This document shows, piece after piece, positions 45,705 to 54,090 of a stretch of DNA of 64,000 nt (positions are counted from its first letter, which is position 1; every line of letters begins with the position of its first letter). Origin of the DNA: Alkaliflexus imshenetskii DSM 15055 (GTDB lineage Bacteria; Bacteroidota; Bacteroidia; Bacteroidales; Marinilabiliaceae). Under the pieces are notes generated by a model, which was given only the letters and a program-made list of their open reading frames with translations, searched no databases and was not told where the DNA came from. Location: contig NZ_KI912105.1 of assembly GCF_000517065.1 (NCBI RefSeq), forward strand, positions 3,534,058 to 3,598,057, written 5' to 3'. The position numbers were made by a program, and so were the translations under genes.

Positions 45705-45712
45705 TAGATTTG
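45705..45712 (+). promoter_or_regulatory. -7 box before the second Tat oxidoreductase
   Basis: TAGATTTG (45705-45712) matches TAnnTTTG and lies 25 bases before the ATG at 45738. A TTTG at 45686-45689 is only 15 bases upstream, shorter than the usual 18-20, so the promoter is tentative. Confidence 0.4.
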
Positions 45713-45737
45713 TAAATTGCCTTAAATCAAATAAGTA

Positions 45738-47006
45738 ATGAAGGATCAAAGCAGAAGAACGTTTATCAAGAGTAGTCTATTTGCCGGGTCAGCCCTTCTG
45801 GCGCCGGTTTCGTTGATGAGCCTGATGGGACAACAGAAGCTGACCGGTGTTGGCAGCAAAGTGCATTTGGGTGTAATTGGTACTGGCTCACGTGGTATTT
45901 ATCTCATGCAGATTATTAATTCAATTGCAGCGGAAAACAATATGGAAATTGTGGCGATATGTGATAACTATGCGCCAAATCTCGAGATGGGTCAATCCAT
46001 CGCTCCTGGTGCCAAAGCTTTTACCGATTACCGTAAGCTGCTTGAGGTGAAGCCTCTCGATGCCGTAATTATCGCCACTCCCCTGAACGAGCACGCGCAC
46101 ATCACAATCGATGCTTTGGATAACGGCATTCATGTATTTTGCGAGAAAGCAATGGCCCGCACTATGGATGATACATTGGCCATGGCACAGGCTCATTTGC
46201 GTACAGGTCGCATTTTACACATAGGTCATCAGCGGTTGTTTGATCCCAAGTTTTTGAGGGGCATGAAAATGGCTCATGACGGTGAATTGGGACAAATTAC
46301 CCAGATAAGGGCATACTGGCACCGCAACAATGATTGGAGAAGGCCTGTACCTGCCGACAAACCAGAATTGGAACGACAAATCAACTGGAGACTTTACAAG
46401 GATTATTCATGTGGGCTCATGACAGAGCTGGCTTGTCACCAGATTCAGGTCGCCAATTGGGCCAAGAAGGCTTTACCCGTTGAAGTGCGTGGCACTGGCA
46501 GCATAAGCTTCTGGAAAGATGGGCGTGAGGTGGAGGATAACCTGGCACTGATATACTCTTATGCCGATGGTACCCAACTGATTTATGACTCCATGATTCA
46601 AAACAGGAAGTATGGCCTTGAGGAACAAATAATGGGGCATCTGGGTACACTCGAACCCGAGTCAAACCGTTTCTTTTCTGAGAACCCTCCGGCACCCCCA
46701 AAACCTGCGGGTATCGTCCAATTAATTCAGGATTTGGAGAAAAATGTGTTTGGCTCAGTGCCCATAGGTAGCTCTTCCTGGGCTCCCGAAGTGGCTATGA
46801 CCTACAAAGGCGAGGAGTTGGTGCCTGGCAACAATACGGATGGCTCGCTGGAACAGTTGATAGGTTTTGCCAATTCGGTGAGGGAGGGAAAGCCAATTCC
46901 TGGATTGTTCGAACAGTGCTATTATGGTTCTGTCTGGACTTTGCTGGGTCAGGAGGCTATTGATACAGGAAAGGTTGTGACCCTTTCTGAAAAGTATGTG
47001 ATTTAA
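45738..47006 (+). CDS. Tat-exported Gfo/Idh/MocA family oxidoreductase (second copy)
   Basis: 422 residues. The twin-arginine signal is QSRRTFIKSSLFAGSALL. The Rossmann motif is LGVIGTGSRG, an intact GxGxxG, followed by VIIATPLNEHAHI and HVFCEKAMAR, where the usual EKP is EKA. The C-terminal domain has a conserved catalytic-type segment SCGLMTELACHQIQVANWA. It belongs to the same exported group as the protein encoded at 40964 but is clearly a different subfamily. It is likely to act on the same or a derived sugar outside the cytoplasmic membrane. A small membrane protein gene follows after 179 bases. Confidence 0.9.
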   Translation: MKDQSRRTFIKSSLFAGSALLAPVSLMSLMGQQKLTGVGSKVHLGVIGTGSRGIYLMQIINSIAAENNMEIVAICDNYAPNLEMGQSIAPGAKAFTDYRKLLEVKPLDAVIIATPLNEHAHITIDALDNGIHVFCEKAMARTMDDTLAMAQAHLRTGRILHIGHQRLFDPKFLRGMKMAHDGELGQITQIRAYWHRNNDWRRPVPADKPELERQINWRLYKDYSCGLMTELACHQIQVANWAKKALPVEVRGTGSISFWKDGREVEDNLALIYSYADGTQLIYDSMIQNRKYGLEEQIMGHLGTLEPESNRFFSENPPAPPKPAGIVQLIQDLEKNVFGSVPIGSSSWAPEVAMTYKGEELVPGNNTDGSLEQLIGFANSVREGKPIPGLFEQCYYGSVWTLLGQEAIDTGKVVTLSEKYVI

Positions 47007-47134
47007 TGTCTTGTCGTGCTGATGCATTGCATGAAGGCTGCATCAGCCCATGAGCATAGTTGGATTATTTTTACATGTAAGGAGCCATAGCGAGCGCTTC
47101 AACAGATGGGAGCAAGTTTATTCGGCGAGTTCCA

Positions 47135-47150
47135 TCCCGATAAATCGGGA
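47135..47150. repeat. short perfect palindrome
   Basis: TCCCGAT (47135-47141) and ATCGGGA (47144-47150) form a perfect 7-bp stem with a two-base loop in the 179-base gap after the second oxidoreductase. There is no T-run. It could be a small dispersed palindromic repeat or a weak terminator; a second copy was not seen in this window. Confidence 0.35.
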
Positions 47151-47185
47151 CACGCTCTGGCAACTGAAAAACAAAATATAAACAG

Positions 47186-47431
47186 ATGAAAGATATCATA
47201 ATACCTGCTAAAATCATCAAAGCTGAACTTCGAATAGCTTTGATTATATGGCTAATAGCCAACCTGATTAATATATTTTCCATATGGAAGTATGATACCA
47301 ATTGGTTCGAGATTGTATCGTTTCAACCTATGGTTCTTTTTCTTACTCTGATTTTTTACGTGGTTGTTTTGGTTGTTAGGGGCGTAATATATTTGGCTAA
47401 AACTGTTGTTTGCAAAAAAACTGTCAGTTGA
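47186..47431 (+). CDS. small conserved two-helix membrane protein
   Basis: 81 residues, with hydrophobic segments at ~17-34 (IALIIWLIANLINIFSIW) and ~49-70 (MVLFLTLIFYVVVLVVRGVIY) joined by a short polar loop containing YDTNWFE. The basic C-terminus (KTVVCKKTVS) suggests a cytoplasmic tail. Small proteins of this pattern occur beside sugar oxidoreductase genes in other Bacteroidota as far as I recall, but I know no function. It could be an inner-membrane accessory to the exported oxidoreductases. The frame is codon-like and stands alone, which supports a real gene; minus-strand frames over the same bases are shadows. Confidence 0.65.
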   Translation: MKDIIIPAKIIKAELRIALIIWLIANLINIFSIWKYDTNWFEIVSFQPMVLFLTLIFYVVVLVVRGVIYLAKTVVCKKTVS

Positions 47432-47675
47432 CACTTGCTGGTTGAAGATTGAACCAGGTTCCTTTCAATTATGTGCTTATAGTCAGTAATTGGTGGTTGT
47501 TTATCTGATGTCATAGTATAAAGTTTTTTGCTGTTTGTCGAAAAATACAGGGTGTTCATGTAACTTTATTCTTTTTAATCTGTAAAAGTTATATTGTTGT
47601 ATCGATTAACGATATTTTTACCTGTTGCGATTTATTTTGTAACGTTATTTGATGAGCTGCATATAGCTTTGTAAT

Positions 47676-50621
47676 ATGAAATTGAAAATCACTACCCGAA
47701 AAAATTGTTTACTGATAGCTCTGCTTCTGATTTCCGGAATGTTTTCCTTGAAAGCAGCGGCTCAGGACTTATCTGATGAACTCATAAATTTTGATGCGTC
47801 ATTAACTGAACCTGTGTGGCCGCCGGAACTAGTGTCCCCGACCAATAGGTATTTATATGCATCAACTGTATCTGAAGTAGTTCTGAATTGGAGTTTTTCC
47901 GGACAGGAGTTCTTCGAAGTTGAAAAATTTCGTGTTGAATATAAGATTAATACAACTACAGGTTCTGCCGAAGTAGATGGTACCACCTTTTCGTGGACGC
48001 TTACTGGATTGGGGCCAGCATCTGCAGTACAATGGCGTGTTTGCGCTGTGGGCAGCGAACAAACAGTTTGTTCCCAATGGTTCGAGTTTGCTGTTAAGCG
48101 CGATCGTCCGGTGTATGTCAGCACCAATGGCACAGGAACCGGTTCGTCATGGGCCAATGCTGCTTCTCTTCAGTATGCTTTGACCAATGCCGTTTTAGGT
48201 GATGAACTTTGGCTGCAAAGAGGTACTTATAAACCAACTACAGCAATCGACCGAGCTGTCTCATTTAAAATTTCCGAAGGTGTTAAACTTTATGGTGGAT
48301 TTGTTGGTACCGAAACAGCTCTTGCACAGCGAAACAGGCTGCTTAATCCTACTATATTAAGTGGTGATATAGGTGCTGAAGGCAATCATACTGATAATTC
48401 ATATAACGTTGTTTGGATGGAGGGCACGTTTGATTTGCCCATCACCAATAATACGCTTATTGATGGTGTTACAATTACTGGTGGCTATGCAGATTTAAAT
48501 TCTTCAAACCGCGAGCGCGGTGCAGCACTTCAGTTAATTAATGCTTCTCCCATCATTGTAAATGTGGTTTTTCGTGACAATTACGCGCTGAATTTTGGTG
48601 GGGCGGTTCACGGTAATACCGGATCAACGGCACATTTTTATAATACAATATTTCATAACAATAGTGTTGGACGGTTTGGGGGCGCAGTTCTGGCCAACAA
48701 CGTGATGCGGTTTTTTAATACCGTATTTTTTGGTAACAGAGCAGGAGAGCGTGGCGGTGCTATCAACGGCCCTGCTAATTATGTGCTTCTCGATAACTCA
48801 GTTGTTTGGGGCAACAATGCACCTGCTTTCCCACAGTTATTCAATGTTATAGCATCCTATTCCATTATTGAAGGTGGGATTTTAGGTGTTGGAATTCTCA
48901 ATGAGGAACCTGGATTTTTAAATGGCGAAAAGGGCGATTTTCGCCTCAACATGCAATCTCCTGCTCTAAACAAGGGTAGCAATGACCTGGTTCCGGGCTG
49001 GCTAACTACTGATTTGGCCGGAAATCCCCGAATTCTGGATGGCACAGTTGACATTGGAGCTTATGAAGGGTCTAAGATTACGCCGTTTCCATCATCGCCT
49101 GTAAAGGATTTCTTTTTTGGTTCAGAGGTTACAGAGGTGCAGGTTCAATGGCAATGGCCAACTCAAGCTCCTGAACATGTCACAGCATATTCGATAGAAG
49201 TGCGTGTGAATGACGAGCCATCCGTTTTTTTTACTGCCGATACAGATCATTCCGCAACTGTTACGGGCTTATCTGCCACCGATAGAGTTAACTGGCGCGT
49301 GGGTGCCGTTTACGCATCGGGAGAGGAGGCGTGGTCACCTTGGACACGGTTCTTTATCAAACGCAACACCCCGCTTTATGCCAAGCCCGGGGGCACTGGT
49401 GATGGAAACTCATGGAGCAGTGCAACCAATCTTCAGAATGCACTTGAAATGGCTGTTTATGGCGACCAGATATGGGTGGCTTCAGGAGTTTACTATCCTA
49501 CAACTGGAACAGATCAGACTATTTCATTTAATGTCAAGGATGGCGTTAGGCTGTATGGCGGTTTTGCCGGCGTAGAGACTTCCTTGTCTGAGCGCAAAAT
49601 TTTGAATAATAAAACCATTCTTAGTGGCGATATTGGTGTGAAAAATAATCTGGCAGATAACAGCTACCATGTGCTGGCCGCAAGGGGCACCTCGGCAGCT
49701 CCTATCACAAATGCTACATTGATTGATGGTTTTGTAATTGAATACGGATTCGCAGCTACCTATACAGGGAACAATCAGCATGCGGGTGGTTTGTACTTGC
49801 TTAATGCGAGTCCTCGTGTGGTTAATTGCTGGTTCAGAAACAACCACTCAAGAGACCGAGGCGGTGCTGTTTTTGGAGATAATGCGTCCAATCCGGTTTT
49901 TGCAAACGTAATTTTTAGTCATAACAATTCACAGCACGATGGTGGAGCTGTATTCTCCAACTCGGCCATGACATTCCATAACTGCCTTTGGTACAGTAAT
50001 AATTCGGCCTATTGGGGTGGTTCTATCTCAGCATCAACCAATAATACCACCAATGTTTATAATTCCATTTCGTGGGGTAACAGAGCAGCTGTAAATTTTA
50101 ATGATTTCAGAAATGTGCGGGTGCGAAATTCTCTGGTAGAGGATGGTTCTGGAATAGGAAGCCTAACTGCGAATCCCAAATTTGTGGATGCTGATAACCT
50201 GGATTTCAGGTTGCAGGCTGAGTCTCCGGCGTTAAACACTGGTCTGAATCAGTGGGTTCCGGCATGGCTTACTCACGATATTGCCGGAAACAATCGCATT
50301 GTGGCCACTCTTGTGGATATGGGACCCTTTGAGTTTACTGACGAAACCAATTCCATCGATGATCTGTTTGCGCGCGATAAATTTATGGTTTGGCCTAATC
50401 CAATGAAGCGCAATGGAGAATTGAATATTGCACTATTGGCATCTGGTCTAGATGTGGGATTGTCCATCTGGGATTTGTCTGGTCAGAAAATACTGTCAAT
50501 TGATCAGGTAGATTTTTCCGGTGTTTACAGTTTTCGGCCGGATTTGTCCTCAGGTGTGTATTTTATCGAAATTGGGAATGCTGCAGGCCATCGGTTAATA
50601 CAAAAGTTAATTGTTGAGTAA
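47676..50621 (+). CDS. two-unit T9SS-secreted beta-helix/Fn3-like protein (relative of the giant protein)
   Basis: 981 residues. A signal peptide (~1-29, cleavage after AAA or AAAQ) is followed by an Fn3-like module (~50-143), then two units beginning at Pro145 and Pro566, 421 residues apart. This is the same unit as in the 4351-residue protein encoded at 20122, including GTGTGSSWANA, YGGFVGTETALAQRN, beta-helix rungs and the DFRLxxxSPALN closing segment. The C-terminal ~85 residues form a T9SS type A sorting domain (MVWPNPM, SSGVYFIEI, ending KLIVE). It should be secreted and surface-anchored. No catalytic motif was seen. A TAGCTTTG box at 47664-47671 lies only four bases before the ATG, so either the transcript is leaderless or another promoter is used. 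Confidence 0.9.
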   Translation: MKLKITTRKNCLLIALLLISGMFSLKAAAQDLSDELINFDASLTEPVWPPELVSPTNRYLYASTVSEVVLNWSFSGQEFFEVEKFRVEYKINTTTGSAEVDGTTFSWTLTGLGPASAVQWRVCAVGSEQTVCSQWFEFAVKRDRPVYVSTNGTGTGSSWANAASLQYALTNAVLGDELWLQRGTYKPTTAIDRAVSFKISEGVKLYGGFVGTETALAQRNRLLNPTILSGDIGAEGNHTDNSYNVVWMEGTFDLPITNNTLIDGVTITGGYADLNSSNRERGAALQLINASPIIVNVVFRDNYALNFGGAVHGNTGSTAHFYNTIFHNNSVGRFGGAVLANNVMRFFNTVFFGNRAGERGGAINGPANYVLLDNSVVWGNNAPAFPQLFNVIASYSIIEGGILGVGILNEEPGFLNGEKGDFRLNMQSPALNKGSNDLVPGWLTTDLAGNPRILDGTVDIGAYEGSKITPFPSSPVKDFFFGSEVTEVQVQWQWPTQAPEHVTAYSIEVRVNDEPSVFFTADTDHSATVTGLSATDRVNWRVGAVYASGEEAWSPWTRFFIKRNTPLYAKPGGTGDGNSWSSATNLQNALEMAVYGDQIWVASGVYYPTTGTDQTISFNVKDGVRLYGGFAGVETSLSERKILNNKTILSGDIGVKNNLADNSYHVLAARGTSAAPITNATLIDGFVIEYGFAATYTGNNQHAGGLYLLNASPRVVNCWFRNNHSRDRGGAVFGDNASNPVFANVIFSHNNSQHDGGAVFSNSAMTFHNCLWYSNNSAYWGGSISASTNNTTNVYNSISWGNRAAVNFNDFRNVRVRNSLVEDGSGIGSLTANPKFVDADNLDFRLQAESPALNTGLNQWVPAWLTHDIAGNNRIVATLVDMGPFEFTDETNSIDDLFARDKFMVWPNPMKRNGELNIALLASGLDVGLSIWDLSGQKILSIDQVDFSGVYSFRPDLSSGVYFIEIGNAAGHRLIQKLIVE

Positions 50622-50822
50622 CGTCTACTTTCTCATTTAGCATTTTTTTGGGGGGATGATTGAAAATCATTGCTATTCTGCACGCTTACACAGAGATATT
50701 TCTGATGAGGTACGCTGCAATTGAATCGAAATGCTGAGTAGCTAACCTCGTACTCAATTATAGTTTTCAGACCAGACGTGTCAACCAAAAAATTGTCCTG
50801 AAGTAGATGGGGTGATTAATGG

Positions 50823-51812
50823 TTAAAAGAAATGTCTGATTGAGTTCATCTTTACATCTTCCTCTTTTTTGCGGATAAACTCGCGGTCGCGGTTCCTTAA
50901 GTAGAGTTTTCTAAAGTCGTATGTGATGGTAATTTCCTGTCTTCCAAAGGGGTTGATGTTGCCTTCCATGTGATAATCGTAAGCATACGCGATGGATAAA
51001 TCTTCAGCTATGCGAAATGATAAACCAAACGGAAGCGTTTTGTCGGTTCGGTAGCCCGTTGTAATGGTGAATAAATTTTGATACGATACCCTTAGGGCGA
51101 GATCGTGGGTGACTATTTTATCCCCCGAAAACCTTGAGAGTGTCGAGAATTGAACGCCGTAATCGTAAGCGAGTGGACGGGTTATGCCGCTGGCAAGAAA
51201 CCAAGTTTGCCGCCATGGGGTTGTAGCAGAGGGCTCTTCGGGCAGTGTAATGGCTGATTTTAATATCTGTGGCGATGAAAAGCCAAAGAATATAGATTGC
51301 GTGAACAGCACAAATCCAGCTCCTGCAACAGGCTTAAATACATTCTCAATATCCTTTGCAAAGTGAGAGTCATTTTCATTGATAATATCCAATTGATTGA
51401 GATTTAACCAATGGTTATCAACTCCCCCATTTAATCCAAATGAAATAAACATACTATGGTTAATGCGCAGCAAATACGAATAGGTCGCTGCCACGCGGCT
51501 GTCAATCATAGGTCCGGCCATGTCTGAAAACAAAAATCCGCCAATTGCAGCCTTGGTGTCATTTATTGGTGAGTGCATGCTAAAATAGTAGGAGGAGGGA
51601 GCACCTTTCACGCCAATCCATTGTTGACGCGACGATAAATCAAATGCAAGTGAGTTTCGGATGCCCGTATAGGCCGGATTTATCAAAATCGGCTTTTCAT
51701 GGAAGTTTGTTAAAAATGGGGTTTGCTGTCCTTGTGCGCTATTTGCAACAATGAAGCCCAGGCATATCATTATGCTATGCAATAAACGGCATCTATGTTT
51801 CAAATGTAGCAT
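50823..51812 (-). CDS. PorP/SprF family type IX secretion membrane protein
   Basis: 329 residues. A signal peptide (~1-28, ending SAQG) precedes a predicted outer-membrane beta-barrel with the family hallmark near the N-terminus: FHEKPILINPAYTGIRNSLAF, read as KPILINPAYTG then RNSLA, followed by SRQQWIGVKGAPSS. PorP/SprF proteins help anchor or deliver particular T9SS substrates, typically the CHU_C protein encoded next to them. Here it is the last gene of the minus-strand cluster and follows a CHU_C gene by 70 bases, so the pair likely works together. Confidence 0.9.
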   Translation of the reverse strand: MLHLKHRCRLLHSIMICLGFIVANSAQGQQTPFLTNFHEKPILINPAYTGIRNSLAFDLSSRQQWIGVKGAPSSYYFSMHSPINDTKAAIGGFLFSDMAGPMIDSRVAATYSYLLRINHSMFISFGLNGGVDNHWLNLNQLDIINENDSHFAKDIENVFKPVAGAGFVLFTQSIFFGFSSPQILKSAITLPEEPSATTPWRQTWFLASGITRPLAYDYGVQFSTLSRFSGDKIVTHDLALRVSYQNLFTITTGYRTDKTLPFGLSFRIAEDLSIAYAYDYHMEGNINPFGRQEITITYDFRKLYLRNRDREFIRKKEEDVKMNSIRHFF

Positions 51813-51882
51813 CTAAATTTTGTGGTTTAAAAAAGTAATGTTGTTCTTTTATATAAGGTCAATAGCACTGCTATTATTTTAT

Positions 51883-52815
51883 TTACTTGCTAAGATATAT
51901 AAAACCTGTGAATTCGTTTTTTATATTGGGTACATTCATTTTGTAGTAATAGATGCCGGATGGCAACATCTGGTTTTTTTGTGATCCTGTATTGGCTCTG
52001 CCGTCCCACTCTTTAAAGTTGCTTTCCTGAAAAACAGGTGTTCCGTTTCTGTTTACAATGACGATTTTTATGTTGTCAATTTCTCTGAATGCTGGTATTC
52101 TGAAAGTGTCATTGGTTCCATCACCATCCGGCGAAAAACCCTGAGGTATAAATATTTCGTTTGCATCTTCGCTTCGGTGATAAACTACCAGCATGCCTTC
52201 GTCGCAATCATTGTCTGCATCGCACACTCTATAACGTAACACATCTTCGCCTATAAAATAGGAGTAGAATCTGCTTGAAATCGATAAGTTGGCAGTTACC
52301 TCTGAACTCGCATTTTTGAAATCTTCAATTATCTCCAGCTTGATAGGTAAATCAAATAGATTGAGGTCGTTGGCCAACACATCAAAGTCATAAAGTTCCC
52401 ATATTCTGATGTTAACCGTATCGTTAATAGCTTTTGGTTGATAATCATAATCCAGAACAATTATGGAAACTTCAGCCCTATCGCAATAGCCGGAATTGTT
52501 ACAAACTTCATATTCCAGATTATCAAAACCAATAAAATAAAGGTCGGGGGTGTAGATGATGGAATTGTTGGCGGTAACAATGGCCGAACCATGCTTGGGT
52601 TGACGCGTAATTCTGAAACTTTTTACGCCATCTTGAAGGCCATCATCATTATTCAGCACAAACGATTCCCAGCTTGTGTTTTCAAATAACCTGATTAGGT
52701 CATCGTTGGCTTTAATATATGACGCTTCATCTGTAAGGTGTTGACTGGCTGCGTTCGCAAAGAAGGAGCCAAAGAGTATCGCAATCATAACTATAATCCG
52801 GAAATCATGCCTCAT
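51883..52815 (-). CDS. T9SS type B (gliding motility-associated CHU_C) secreted protein
   Basis: 310 residues from the ATG at 52813-52815, which puts a good signal peptide (MRHDFRIIVMIAILFGSFF) at the N-terminus; the frame continues upstream to 52860. Two cadherin/Ig-like modules follow (~35-125, with HGSAIVTANNSIIYTPD, and ~130-215, with YDFDVLANDLNLFD). The last ~90 residues are the CHU_C sorting domain: IFIPQGFSPDGDGTNDTF, IVNRNGTPVFQ, WDGR, LPSGIYYYKM. It should be exported by the type IX system and held at the surface, probably by the PorP/SprF protein encoded after it. Function beyond that is unknown. Confidence 0.88.
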   Translation of the reverse strand: MRHDFRIIVMIAILFGSFFANAASQHLTDEASYIKANDDLIRLFENTSWESFVLNNDDGLQDGVKSFRITRQPKHGSAIVTANNSIIYTPDLYFIGFDNLEYEVCNNSGYCDRAEVSIIVLDYDYQPKAINDTVNIRIWELYDFDVLANDLNLFDLPIKLEIIEDFKNASSEVTANLSISSRFYSYFIGEDVLRYRVCDADNDCDEGMLVVYHRSEDANEIFIPQGFSPDGDGTNDTFRIPAFREIDNIKIVIVNRNGTPVFQESNFKEWDGRANTGSQKNQMLPSGIYYYKMNVPNIKNEFTGFIYLSK

Positions 52816-52880
52816 CCGTACAGAATTTGGGTGAATGATGTTACTGAATATGTGTGCCACCGTGTTATATAATTGAAACC

Positions 52881-52923
52881 ATTCAACCTTTAAACCATCG
52901 CTCGTATGGCTTAAAGGTTGAAT
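52881..52923. other. large perfect intergenic hairpin in the T9SS cluster
   Basis: ATTCAACCTTTAA (52881-52893) pairs with TTAAAGGTTGAAT (52911-52923), and CCAT (52895-52898) with ATGG (52906-52909) inside. It lies between the upstream PorP/SprF gene and the CHU_C gene on the minus strand. Neither side has a strong T-run, so it may set the ratio of the flanking products or stabilise RNA ends rather than fully terminate. Confidence 0.55.
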
Positions 52924-52977
52924 GCTTTTGTGTTTGTGATATCAGGGTTATCCGGATTTAAGCAATCCATTAATAAA

Positions 52978-54018
52978 TTAACGTCTGAAAAGTGATTTTC
53001 GTGTCTTTGGCGCAACAGAACTTTCACCTAAGCCGTTGGAGGCTTCGCTGCAAGGTATTGCTCTTCTGCTCCGATCAGTGCAAAAACGATATCCAGCAAC
53101 AAGTAGCATAGCACTTCCATAATGCCGCTGAGCTCCGGTCATTCCCAGTTGATGTTCCAATCCAATGCTCAGACTTCTGTAGTCCAGCCCCAATGTTGTT
53201 GCAAATCCCAAATCTTTCCCAAACTGGTCATCCATGGTTCTGCGATACATCAGAATTGACCAAATGGCAATGTCTGGGGTGGGTGTTGGCATGTACATCT
53301 TGAGGTTTAAATCCATTCTCCGGTCGTTCTGAGCGTTAAACCTAAAGTATGCCATTGGTTCAAGATACAAATCCCTATCAGCAACTTTCCATGATGTACT
53401 GGCGAAGAAGTGTAAATCCATTGGCAAATCAGGCTCCCATTCCGAATTGTACATGGGATTGTTGTGTGGAAGTATGTTTGTTGCGGAGAGGCCTGTGTTA
53501 AACTTGTTTATCCGTAAAATGACACCACTATTTAGGTTAAACCCAAAACCTCTGTCAATGCCTCCGCTTATCGAAGGGTCTGGAATTCCGCCAGGGGTGT
53601 TAAAGGATGTCTGGTCAAGTGATGCCTGTTCCACCAGTGCCGAAAGACCAAACGATAAAGTGGTGAAACCTCTGCGATTTTCCCTCAGTGTAACCCCTGT
53701 TGAGAAGGATTGCTGGAGGCTCAATTTTTTGTTGTGCCCATTGCGGTCGTTGTAAATATAGGTGCCAGAACCCAACCCTTGAGTGAGCTGTGTTTGAAAT
53801 GACAGAAGCTGGGTTGTAGGTGCCAGATCAGTGCCAAACCACTGCTTTTGAAAAAAACCGTTTATGGTAATACAGTCGCTATTGCCTCCTGCATCTGCCG
53901 GATTCATCAGAAAACGGTCATATACATACTGGTTCGTTATGAAATGTCGCTGCGCCATGGTATTTGAAATACCAATAAGCAGGCAAATTGTTATGTAGAT
54001 AAGGATTTTCATAGCCAT
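52978..54018 (-). CDS. PorP/SprF family type IX secretion membrane protein
   Basis: 346 residues. A signal peptide (~1-22, cleavage after TMAQ region) is followed by the family N-terminal motif FLMNPADAGGNSDCITINGF and FQKQWFGTDLAP, and by alternating beta-strand pattern typical of a 12- to 14-strand outer-membrane barrel. A basic C-terminal tail (APKTRKSLFRR) is unusual for the family. It directly follows the 1598-residue CHU_C protein gene by 72 bases and is probably its dedicated partner. Confidence 0.9.
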   Translation of the reverse strand: MAMKILIYITICLLIGISNTMAQRHFITNQYVYDRFLMNPADAGGNSDCITINGFFQKQWFGTDLAPTTQLLSFQTQLTQGLGSGTYIYNDRNGHNKKLSLQQSFSTGVTLRENRRGFTTLSFGLSALVEQASLDQTSFNTPGGIPDPSISGGIDRGFGFNLNSGVILRINKFNTGLSATNILPHNNPMYNSEWEPDLPMDLHFFASTSWKVADRDLYLEPMAYFRFNAQNDRRMDLNLKMYMPTPTPDIAIWSILMYRRTMDDQFGKDLGFATTLGLDYRSLSIGLEHQLGMTGAQRHYGSAMLLVAGYRFCTDRSRRAIPCSEASNGLGESSVAPKTRKSLFRR

Positions 54019-54047
54019 TTTTAGGTAAAAGCAGGTAAGGAAAGCAT

Positions 54048-54080
54048 CCCATGCCCGCGGAACTTTATCCGGAGCATGGG
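54048..54080. other. intergenic hairpin between the large CHU_C gene and PorP/SprF
   Basis: CCCATGCCCG (54048-54057) pairs with CGGAGCATGGG (54070-54080), leaving one bulged A, in the 72-base gap between the two minus-strand genes. No T-run follows. Like the hairpin at 52881-52923, it may modulate read-through from one gene to the next. Confidence 0.5.
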
Positions 54081-54090
54081 CGCATGGTCT

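Noticed and set aside
47101-47160. Region with the TCCCGAT palindrome considered as an insertion-element end or attachment site
   Set aside because: Only one short palindrome is present, with no transposase, target duplication or matching partner in the window.
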